In this document: positions 1 to 5,933 of the stretch, in pieces | Layout: every line of letters starts with the position of its first letter | Position numbering within the stretch: the stretch's first letter is position 1 | DNA from: Desulfuromonadales bacterium C00003068 | Lineage (GTDB): Bacteria; Desulfobacterota; Desulfuromonadia; Desulfuromonadales; Desulfuromonadaceae | Length of the DNA stretch: 5,975 nucleotides | Assembly (NCBI GenBank): GCA_001751155.1 | Contig: MAXR01000241.1 | Coordinates: 1 to 5,975, forward strand | Direction of reading: 5' to 3' | Program-made: the position numbers and the translations under genes | Notes under the pieces: model-generated | What the model was told of the DNA's origin: nothing | The model's database searches: none | What the model saw: only the letters and a program-made list of their open reading frames with translations

Positions 1-75
1 AACGGTCAGGCAAAAAGTCCCGACCCAGGAGCCCCAACAGCACCCGGGCAATCAAAGAATGAGGACAATGAATAA
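1..75 (+). CDS. Possible 3' end of a gene (C-terminal tail only)
   Basis: Frame 1 is open from the window edge to a TAA at 73-75 and would give a 24-residue hydrophilic tail rich in Pro, Gly, Ala, Asn and Glu, the kind of disordered end many bacterial proteins have. No domain can be recognised. The other two + frames are open to stops near 58-60 and 98-100. A minus-strand frame is open from just after a stop near 123-125 to the window edge, so the coding frame cannot be decided from this fragment. I list frame 1 because its composition looks most like a natural C-terminus, with low confidence. Confidence 0.2.
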   Translation, partial: NGQAKSPDPGAPTAPGQSKNEDNE

Positions 76-188
76 CTTGCCAAACAGCGTTGCCACATAG
101 ATTACATAGAGGGCAGTCCTACTGCCAGGATTAAAACTACTGAAAACCTATTAAACTCCGTCATTTTTCACCATAAATTGCGGATTCC

Positions 189-216
189 TTACTTGTATAA
201 AGTCTCTCACTATGAT
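189..216 (+). promoter_or_regulatory. Candidate sigma70-type promoter for the PilZ/HD-GYP operon
   Basis: TTACTT (189-194) and TATGAT (211-216) are separated by 16 bases. The -10 hexamer matches the consensus at five of six positions and the -35 is poor. The -10 box overlaps a 5+5 inverted repeat, ATGAT-AA-ATCAT (212-223), which could be an operator or chance. A second AT-rich hexamer, TATAAA (196-201), lies close by but has no matching -35. Transcription would start near 223, leaving a leader of about 120 bases before the first gene. Confidence 0.25.
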
Positions 217-290
217 AAATCATTAAGCGAATCGTTCGACCTTCCATAAACTGTCGCCACTGCTATTTTATTTTAATGGGTTTTCCCGAT

Positions 291-314
291 TGAGGCTCGC
301 ACCGACCTGCCTCA
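291..314 (+). other. Small hairpin in the leader of the first gene
   Basis: TGAGGC (291-296) and GCCTCA (309-314) are perfect reverse complements around a 12-base loop, ending 28 bases before the ATG at 343. The following bases TTCTTT are pyrimidine-rich but are not a true U-run, so this is not a convincing attenuator. No c-di-GMP riboswitch (GEMM) core was recognised in the leader. Confidence 0.2.
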
Positions 315-342
315 TTCTTTCCTGGGAAATTACCGTAAAAAG

Positions 343-2412
343 ATGGGTCGCTTCCCCATGGAATCCTGCAAAGGGACTGTTACCGAACTTCAGCAGTCAC
401 CGACTGAAGGCCGTCCTGCCTCCAGCGCGCCCCCATCTCACACCTTCAATTTAAAACACCTAATCAACAAGCTTAACTATATCCACTTTCTTGATGGCAC
501 TATCACTGCCTGTTTCCGCCACAAGCGGTACGACACCATCCTGTCCCTGCTAATCAAACCACAACCCTGCACCGACCAGAATCTCATTTGTAGCTGGCAC
601 AGCAATAGTGAGCTACAGCAAAAGCTGCAAGCACACCATTTTCAGCATCTATTGGTTAACGATGGTCAAAATGCGCTGGTGGTTCATCCCCAGGTCATTG
701 AAATTAATCGTGACAACCTTCGCTTTATCTTACCGGCTTCTTGCGAGGAGCTAAATTCGAGGAAATTCCACAGATACCCTTGCTCTGACATCAACGCTCA
801 ACTGATTCAAAATGGGAGCAGCTTTCAGGGTAGACTTGTTGAATTCAGTGCAACCTCACTGCGCATTAAAGTCAAGGCAACTCCTCCCCAGACCTTTCAG
901 TGGCTTAATCCCGAAGCACCCTCCGCGCTGGTTCTTTCCTGCCAAGGCGAAACAATTTATTCCACCGAGTGCACTATTTTTAAACAATCCTGTGGACAGA
1001 ACATGCGCTCCATCGTGCTAAACCCAACCAGTGATCGCATATTCAAATTTAAACCCAAAAAATACCGTAGCACGCGACAACAACTCACCCCTTCTCCAAA
1101 TATAAATTTCAAACATCCACTAACTGGAAAATGGGTTGACCTTGACGTTACCGACATTTCGGGATCAGGCTTATCTGTGACCGAGAACGCCCAAGAGTCG
1201 GGATTATTACCAGGCTTGATAATCCCAGCGCTTGCTCTAACATTTGCCAACAGCGATAGTCTGCAATGCAAAGCCCAGGTCGTTTACCGCACACCACCTG
1301 CGGACCCTGAACAGCCTAACACCGTGAAATGCGGCATCGCCTTTCTCGACATGAAAATCGAAGAACAAACTAGGCTGCTGGCCATTCTCTATCAAGCTGA
1401 CAACAAGCGCTCGTACCTGAGCAACCGGGTTGACCTTGATGCACTATGGAAGTTTTTCTTTGACTCAGGCTTTATTTATCCAGAGAAATATCTTCACCTC
1501 AAATCCAACAAGAACACGTTCAAAAAAACATACCAAGCGCTTTATGAAAAAAAACCTAATATAGCCAGACATTTTGTTTACCAAGACAACGGCACTATTC
1601 TGGCACACATGTCCATGATCCGTTTTTATCGAAACTCATGGCTAATACATCACCACGCTGCCCGCAAAATGGCCACCGGCAAAGGCGGTCTAGTTGTTCT
1701 TAGTCAAATCAGTCGATATGTCAACGAAGCACACCGCTTATACTCCTCGCACCTGGATTTCGTATTTGGGTTTTTTCGCCCTGAAAATCGTTTTCCCCGT
1801 CGGTATTTTGGGGGAGCGGCCAAACACATCAACAACCCAAAGGCCTGCTCCATTGACCCTTTTGCCTACTTCCACTTTCGGAAGTCATTTGATTCTCAAT
1901 GGGACATTGCAGCTCCCTTGGGTATTAGTCGGACCACAGACGAAGATCTGGATGAACTCAATAGATTTTTGGAATATGCATCGGGTGGTCTTATGGCAGC
2001 AGCTCTCAACCTTGAACCGGGATGCGACAATGACGAGGACTTGGCTAAAGAGTATGAATCATTAGGCCTTAAAAAAGAACGCCACCTTTTCTCATTGAGA
2101 ATCAAAAACAGCCTCAAAGCTATAGTTATTGTCAATGTTTCAGACATTGGACTTAACATGTCCGAAATAAATAATTCAATAAAGATATTTGTTGTAGACC
2201 CCGAAGGTATTAACAAGGAAATACTATATTTTTTCCTTTCAATGATGTGTGTAAAGCTCTGCATAGAAAGTGTCCCTGTGCTTGTCTATCCACAATCATT
2301 CGCAAAGGATTGCGGAATACCTTTCGAAAAAACGTATAATCTATGGATATTGAACATGCTGAATCTTGATGAGTATTTTGATTTTTGCAAAAGAATCCTA
2401 GGTGTAAACTAA
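343..2412 (+). CDS. Tandem PilZ-like domain protein with C-terminal acyltransferase-like (GNAT-fold) region
   Basis: A 689-residue soluble protein with no signal peptide or membrane helix. Residues 1-125 are unassigned, possibly a PilZ N-terminal-type region. Residues about 138-230 look like a first PilZ-like barrel: it has RxxxR (R140-R144), but the DxSxxG site reads EFSATS. Residues about 238-350 form a second barrel with a good DISGSG motif (271-276) but only RSTR (242-245) in place of RxxxR. PilZ domains bind c-di-GMP through these two motifs. Residues about 362-520 resemble GNAT-type acyltransferases fused to PilZ domains: RFYRNSWLIHHHAA (427-440) reads as a central strand and GKGG (446-449) as a possible acyl-CoA loop. 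The last 100 or so residues are AT-rich and unassigned. The start is uncertain: ATG 343 has only a distant GGGA (324-327), and ATG 358 (residue 6) is an alternative. The gene ends 27 bases before the HD-GYP gene, so one operon is likely. The acyl substrate is unknown, and the GNAT call is inference from sequence flavour. Confidence 0.8.
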   Translation: MGRFPMESCKGTVTELQQSPTEGRPASSAPPSHTFNLKHLINKLNYIHFLDGTITACFRHKRYDTILSLLIKPQPCTDQNLICSWHSNSELQQKLQAHHFQHLLVNDGQNALVVHPQVIEINRDNLRFILPASCEELNSRKFHRYPCSDINAQLIQNGSSFQGRLVEFSATSLRIKVKATPPQTFQWLNPEAPSALVLSCQGETIYSTECTIFKQSCGQNMRSIVLNPTSDRIFKFKPKKYRSTRQQLTPSPNINFKHPLTGKWVDLDVTDISGSGLSVTENAQESGLLPGLIIPALALTFANSDSLQCKAQVVYRTPPADPEQPNTVKCGIAFLDMKIEEQTRLLAILYQADNKRSYLSNRVDLDALWKFFFDSGFIYPEKYLHLKSNKNTFKKTYQALYEKKPNIARHFVYQDNGTILAHMSMIRFYRNSWLIHHHAARKMATGKGGLVVLSQISRYVNEAHRLYSSHLDFVFGFFRPENRFPRRYFGGAAKHINNPKACSIDPFAYFHFRKSFDSQWDIAAPLGISRTTDEDLDELNRFLEYASGGLMAAALNLEPGCDNDEDLAKEYESLGLKKERHLFSLRIKNSLKAIVIVNVSDIGLNMSEINNSIKIFVVDPEGINKEILYFFLSMMCVKLCIESVPVLVYPQSFAKDCGIPFEKTYNLWILNMLNLDEYFDFCKRILGVN

Positions 2413-2420
2413 CAACAAAC

Positions 2421-2442
2421 AGGAATCACAATTATTCTCATG
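2421..2442 (+). promoter_or_regulatory. Ribosome-binding site and start of the HD-GYP gene, unusual spacing
   Basis: The only Shine-Dalgarno-like run in the 27-base gap is AGGA (2421-2424). It is 15 bases from the ATG at 2440, longer than usual. An in-frame ATT at 2431-2433 sits at ideal spacing (6 bases), but ATT starts are very rare. The next in-frame ATG is at residue 89, inside the sensor domain, so ATG 2440 is kept. Translation may also be coupled to the upstream gene. Confidence 0.4.
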
Positions 2443-4788
2443 AGTACTCCTTACACCGACAGCACTCCCCTATACAATAGTCGACTAATCGACACCTATG
2501 TAAAATATGTAGACAAAACGTATCCACAGGTACCTGTCGGAGAAATCTTGTCTTATGCCAACATAAAATCTTATGAGCTTGCGGACCAAGGACACTGGCT
2601 TACCCAAAACCAGGTTGACCGTTTTTATGAAAAACTCGTCCAGCTTGCAGGCAATGAAAAAATCGCACGCGAGGCGGGACGATATGCGGCATCGCCTGAT
2701 GCTATGGGAATAGTACGACAGCATTCTTTAGGATTGGTTGGTCCCGCCAATGCATTTAAACTAATTGGCAGAACAGCCCCAAACCTCACAAAATCGGCAA
2801 TTTATGTCTCTCAAGAAATTGCTCCAAACAAAGTCAAAGTTGAGGTCACACCAAGACCTGGTGTAAATGAGCAGCCCTTCCAATGCGAAAACAGGATCGG
2901 TTTCTGGGAAGCCCTGGTAATGATGTTGGGCAACAATATGCCAACGGTTGAACATCCAGAATGCATTTTCAAGGGAGATCCCAAGTGTACCTACATCATC
3001 TCTTGGGAAAGACCTCTATCCTCAACCCTTAAAACCATTCGACTTTTCCTTGCGGCATCTTCCGCCGTAGCACTTGGACTTGCTTCCTTTCAAGCCCCTG
3101 ATTTTGCACTAAGACTGCTAGCCCCTTCGGTACTTTTTACCTACATGTCTCTCTCCTTTTTTATTGAAAAAATGGAAAAGAAAGAGATTCTTGGCAGCGT
3201 CAGTGAAATTAAAGATTCCAGCGACCAGCTTTTAGAACAAATTAACAGAAATTATAATAATGCCTTGATGGCAAACGAAATTGGCCAGGCTATCAGCAGC
3301 CAAACCAATTTCAAGCATATTGAACAAACTATTGGCTCAACCAGTAATATCGATGAAATTCTCAGAGATGTTATCCAGATTTTAAACAAACGCCTGGACT
3401 ACGACCGCGGCCTGATTCTGTTAACCAACAAGGATCGCACCGCCCTCATCTTTCGTGCAGGATACGGTTACTCCGAAAAACATCAGAACATGCTGAGGGG
3501 TACGGCCTTCCACTTAGATAATCCCGAATCGAAAGGGATGTTTGTGGTCGCCTTTCGCAAACAAGAACCCTTCCTAATAAACGACATAAATGAGATAGGA
3601 AAAAGTCTCAGCCCTCGCAGTCAAGCGTTAGCAGAAGCACTTGGAGTGCACTCTTTTATCTGTTGCCCAATTATTTGTGATGGCGAAGCTATTGGCGTTC
3701 TGGCGGTAGACAACATCCGCAGCAAGCGACCTCTGGTCCACAGCGACCTCACCTTGCTAATGGGAATCGCTCCAGTTGTCGGCATCAGTATCCGCAATGC
3801 CGACCTGTTGAATGCCCGCCGCAAACAGTTTCACTCCATTCTACAAACACTTGCCAAGTCTATCGACGCCCGTGACCCTATGACCGCAGGCCACTCGGAA
3901 AAGGTCACCGAATACGCTCTTGGTATCTGCAATGAACTCCAGAAACCTAAAGATTTTTGCGAGATGATTCGAGTGGCTTCCTTACTTCATGATTATGGCA
4001 AGATTGCGGTACCCGACGCTATCCTCAAAAAACCCGGGCGGCTTTCCCGCGAGGAATACCAGATCGTCAAAACCCACTCGCAAAAAACCCGCGAGATTCT
4101 TGATCAGATTAATTTTGAAGGAATCTACCACTGCGTTCCAGAAGTCGCTGCCGGACACCACGAAAAACTCGATGGAACAGGCTACCCGAACGGCCTTAGT
4201 GGGGAACAAATCCCCCTTGGGTCCAAAATAATTGCCGTCGCAGATTTTTTTGAAGCCATTACAGCCAAACGGCATTACCGCGAACCGATGCCTCTTAAAG
4301 TTGCCTTTCAAGTTCTGCGAGAAGAGAGTGGCAAACACTTTGAAGAAGAAATCATTGAAGCTCTAATTCGACACTTTGAAAAGAATCATATCCAGGGTTT
4401 TAAGGAGCGATGGAAAGACCTTGAAATGCCTGAGCGCAAAAGCTTGCGAGTTCCCTGCAAAGCTCCAGTCTCTTACATGATGGATGGCGCCCTCGTCGCC
4501 GGCACCAGCGCCGACATCAGCGCTAAGGGTATTTTTGTAGAGAGCCAACGAGACATGAATGAAGGCGAAAAAATTCAAATTTCGTTTACACTCCCCAACA
4601 TCGATTCTAAAATGTATGAGACCAGTGGTCGCGTAGCCTGGGTTAACCACAAAGGCATGCCGCGCAAACGCGGTATGCCCATGGGTTTCGGAGTTGAGTT
4701 TCTTGACCTCAATAAAAAAACTTTCGATGCCGTTCTCAGCTATGTTATCGCCAACCACCTTCCGGCTCTAACAAACCAACCATGCTGA
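2440..4788 (+). CDS. Membrane-anchored V4R-like/GAF/HD-GYP/PilZ cyclic di-GMP phosphodiesterase
   Basis: A 782-residue multidomain signalling protein. Residues 1-190 are a cytoplasmic sensor whose end (PECIFKGDPKCTY, C175 and C183) resembles the Cys-containing end of V4R (4-vinyl reductase-like) ligand-binding domains. Two hydrophobic helices (about 197-216 and 222-242) with a very short loop form a membrane hairpin, leaving both ends in the cytoplasm. A likely coiled coil (243-280) leads to a GAF domain (about 303-457). The HD-GYP domain (about 464-650) has the expected residues: H485, H517-D518, K521, H546, H573-H574-E575, DGTGYP (578-583) and D602. The family hydrolyses c-di-GMP to pGpG or GMP at a di- or tri-metal iron-type site, so this one is probably active. 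A C-terminal PilZ domain (about 664-765) carries both ligand motifs: RKSLR (666-670) and DISAKG (692-697). It could therefore bind the messenger its own HD-GYP domain destroys. It follows the PilZ/acyltransferase gene by 27 bases and ends just before a strong terminator. The V4R call is the least certain part. Confidence 0.93.
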   Translation: MSTPYTDSTPLYNSRLIDTYVKYVDKTYPQVPVGEILSYANIKSYELADQGHWLTQNQVDRFYEKLVQLAGNEKIAREAGRYAASPDAMGIVRQHSLGLVGPANAFKLIGRTAPNLTKSAIYVSQEIAPNKVKVEVTPRPGVNEQPFQCENRIGFWEALVMMLGNNMPTVEHPECIFKGDPKCTYIISWERPLSSTLKTIRLFLAASSAVALGLASFQAPDFALRLLAPSVLFTYMSLSFFIEKMEKKEILGSVSEIKDSSDQLLEQINRNYNNALMANEIGQAISSQTNFKHIEQTIGSTSNIDEILRDVIQILNKRLDYDRGLILLTNKDRTALIFRAGYGYSEKHQNMLRGTAFHLDNPESKGMFVVAFRKQEPFLINDINEIGKSLSPRSQALAEALGVHSFICCPIICDGEAIGVLAVDNIRSKRPLVHSDLTLLMGIAPVVGISIRNADLLNARRKQFHSILQTLAKSIDARDPMTAGHSEKVTEYALGICNELQKPKDFCEMIRVASLLHDYGKIAVPDAILKKPGRLSREEYQIVKTHSQKTREILDQINFEGIYHCVPEVAAGHHEKLDGTGYPNGLSGEQIPLGSKIIAVADFFEAITAKRHYREPMPLKVAFQVLREESGKHFEEEIIEALIRHFEKNHIQGFKERWKDLEMPERKSLRVPCKAPVSYMMDGALVAGTSADISAKGIFVESQRDMNEGEKIQISFTLPNIDSKMYETSGRVAWVNHKGMPRKRGMPMGFGVEFLDLNKKTFDAVLSYVIANHLPALTNQPC
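4654..4679 (+). other. Hairpin within the PilZ coding region of the HD-GYP gene
   Basis: GGCATGCCGCG (4654-4664) and CGCGGTATGCC (4669-4679) pair over 11 positions around the 4-base loop CAAA. Ten pairs are Watson-Crick and one is a G-U wobble in the mRNA. It encodes the repeated peptide GMP-RKR-GMP (739-747) in the loop before the last PilZ strand. No T-run follows, so it is not a terminator. It may be a chance result of encoding the GMP repeat. Confidence 0.5.
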
Positions 4789-4801
4789 CCTTGTTTCTTC
4801 G

Positions 4802-4853
4802 AACAACGTAAAAAGGCGTACAAACCGATGTTTGTACGCCTTTTTACGTTGTT
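4802..4853. terminator. Bidirectional Rho-independent terminator between convergent genes
   Basis: Bases 4802-4825 and 4830-4853 are perfect 24-bp reverse complements around the loop CGAT. The inner GC-containing stem (GGCGTACAAAC, 4815-4825, with 4830-4840) is followed by TTTTT on the + strand (4841-4845). It is preceded by AAAAA (4810-4814), which is a T-run when read on the minus strand, so it can stop transcripts from both sides. A second T-run (4852-4856) follows the outer stem on the + strand. It starts 13 bases after the HD-GYP stop codon and 11 bases from the methyltransferase stop codon. Confidence 0.95.
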
Positions 4854-4864
4854 TTTCGCGGAAC

Positions 4865-5677
4865 TCAAATTATTGGCTTTATCCCCCGCACACAGAGCAA
4901 GGGGGTATAAGTGAAACGCCTGGGATCAGCAAAAAACTTTTCAAACTCATCGACAAATTCGTCGAATCCGCCTGCATATTCAGAAAATGAATAATTGGAG
5001 TTTTTTGCAGCCACCTGCACTTTTTGATTCCAGTTATAAGAATCGACTTCGTTGAGTTGGCCGCTGATCAAATGGTGAGCCGACAAGTCGACCCCAATAT
5101 CCTGAAAATCAAGATCGTATAAGAAAGAGTAGAGCTTTCTCCCCATATAGGGATCAAAGTCGGCCTCAAGTTCAAGTTTTTTAGTAATGTTGACAATAGC
5201 CTTTTCAAGCCGTACCGGGATACCGGCATGGGTCAAACAATTATAGTCGAGATCAATGAGGCAAAGAATACCACCAGGCTTTAGAATCCGGCTAAGGTTC
5301 TGAACGATTTCAAAAGCCTTTTCTCTATGGTACTCCAAAACAAAACGAACCCAGATAAAGTCGAAAAGCCCCAAATCATCAAGGGGTTCATAAAAATTTC
5401 GACAACAATAGGAAAGGCCAGATGCTTTATATTTATTTTGAGCGTGCGTAATACGTTCTAAGGACCCATCGACACCAACAGCCTGACCAAATGGTTGGCA
5501 AAGCTCATTGAGCATTGCTGTCGTCTTGCCACTGCCGCAACCAATATCTGCCACACGCATACCCGGCATCAATCCGGCCCAACGGGACTGCCTTTCAACA
5601 GCGTCATGGCCGGTTTTCATATCGAGGCGCAAAGCCTCATCGGCGTGTTCCATTATATAGTTGGTCTGTACAGTCAT
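4865..5677 (-). CDS. Class I SAM-dependent methyltransferase, substrate unknown
   Basis: A 270-residue cytoplasmic enzyme with a Rossmann-type methyltransferase core (about residues 35-150, Methyltransf_11/25-like). Visible motifs are the glycine-rich S-adenosylmethionine loop VADIGCGSG (42-50), the acidic residue ending strand 2 in VGVDGS (D70), FDFIW (105-109) at strand 4, and LKPGG (132-136) before strand 5. The C-terminal 120 residues are a substrate-side region with an acidic, aromatic end that I do not recognise, so the methylated substrate (small molecule, quinone, lipid or protein) cannot be named. The start at 5677 is supported by AGGG (5684-5687 in + coordinates) about six bases upstream on the minus strand. 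Translation from the next Met (M9) would still keep the core. It is transcribed towards the c-di-GMP genes and shares their terminator, but nothing suggests a common pathway. Confidence 0.9.
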   Translation of the reverse strand: MTVQTNYIMEHADEALRLDMKTGHDAVERQSRWAGLMPGMRVADIGCGSGKTTAMLNELCQPFGQAVGVDGSLERITHAQNKYKASGLSYCCRNFYEPLDDLGLFDFIWVRFVLEYHREKAFEIVQNLSRILKPGGILCLIDLDYNCLTHAGIPVRLEKAIVNITKKLELEADFDPYMGRKLYSFLYDLDFQDIGVDLSAHHLISGQLNEVDSYNWNQKVQVAAKNSNYSFSEYAGGFDEFVDEFEKFFADPRRFTYTPLLCVRGIKPII

Positions 5678-5705
5678 TTCATCCCTGTCGATAGAATCAT
5701 TGATA

Positions 5706-5733
5706 TTTATACAAAATAAGGCTGGACCAATAA
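5706..5733 (-). promoter_or_regulatory. Candidate promoter of the methyltransferase gene
   Basis: Read on the minus strand, TATAAA (5706-5711) lies 16 bases downstream of TTATTG (5728-5733). The -10 is good and the -35 is poor. It would start transcripts near 5699, about 20 bases before the ATG. An alternative is TTGAAT (5750-5755) with 17 bases to TATTGG (5727-5732), which has a better -35 and a worse -10. The two overlap, so only one can be right. Confidence 0.25.
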
Positions 5734-5822
5734 CACATAAAAAAACTTAATTCAACAAGACTATGATTGAGACATCCACGAAACAAAGTTCCTTTTCTTT
5801 GGCAGGATTAATTCGGTATTAT

Positions 5823-5850
5823 TTGACTTGATTTGCCATTCATGTGTAAA
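5823..5850 (+). promoter_or_regulatory. Candidate sigma70-type promoter for the gene starting at 5934
   Basis: TTGACT (5823-5828, five of six matches to the -35 consensus) and TGTAAA (5845-5850, four of six to the -10) are 16 bases apart. This would give a leader of roughly 75 bases. An additional AT-rich stretch, TATATAGTAT (5865-5874), lies downstream but has no -35 at proper distance. The rest of the intergenic stretch 5678-5933 shows no RNA gene or clear operator. Confidence 0.3.
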
Positions 5851-5924
5851 AGTGGCAGTTAGGTTATATAGTATTGTACCTTAACGACTTTTTAGCATGA
5901 AGTGAGATGCACTTGGCAGCACAT

Positions 5925-5930
5925 GGAGGG
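5925..5930 (+). promoter_or_regulatory. Strong ribosome-binding site for the gene starting at 5934
   Basis: GGAGGG (5925-5930) closely matches the anti-Shine-Dalgarno complement and precedes ATG 5934 by three to four bases. The spacing is slightly short. It is the best ribosome-binding site in the window and decides the start of the last gene. Confidence 0.6.
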
Positions 5931-5933
5931 ACT

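Noticed and set aside
1..122. Minus-strand frame whose translation (…PHSLIARVLLGLLGRDF…) faintly recalls the segment after the reverse transcriptase domain in plant LINE-type elements
   Set aside because: The resemblance covers about a dozen common residues, the rest of the window is plainly bacterial, there is no good start, and the frame is cut by the edge. Chance is the simpler explanation.
228..238. CGAA-TCG-TTCG mini-hairpin in the leader
   Set aside because: A four-base stem with a three-base loop is expected by chance and has no partner elements.
76..342. c-di-GMP (GEMM-type) riboswitch before the operon
   Set aside because: The context makes it attractive, but the conserved GEMM core and its tetraloop/receptor pattern were not found.
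957..1271. Open minus-strand frame of 104 codons inside the PilZ gene
   Set aside because: It lies opposite a strongly supported coding region, has no ribosome-binding site and shows no recognisable domain. It is a shadow frame.
4363..4758. Open minus-strand frame of 131 codons under the HD-GYP/PilZ gene
   Set aside because: It is antisense to the conserved PilZ motifs, with composition dictated by the sense strand. No start signal or domain is seen.
4865..5677. Assignment of the methyltransferase to ubiquinone/menaquinone synthesis (UbiE-type)
   Set aside because: Only the general SAM-binding core is shared. UbiE-specific signature segments were not seen and no quinone gene is nearby.
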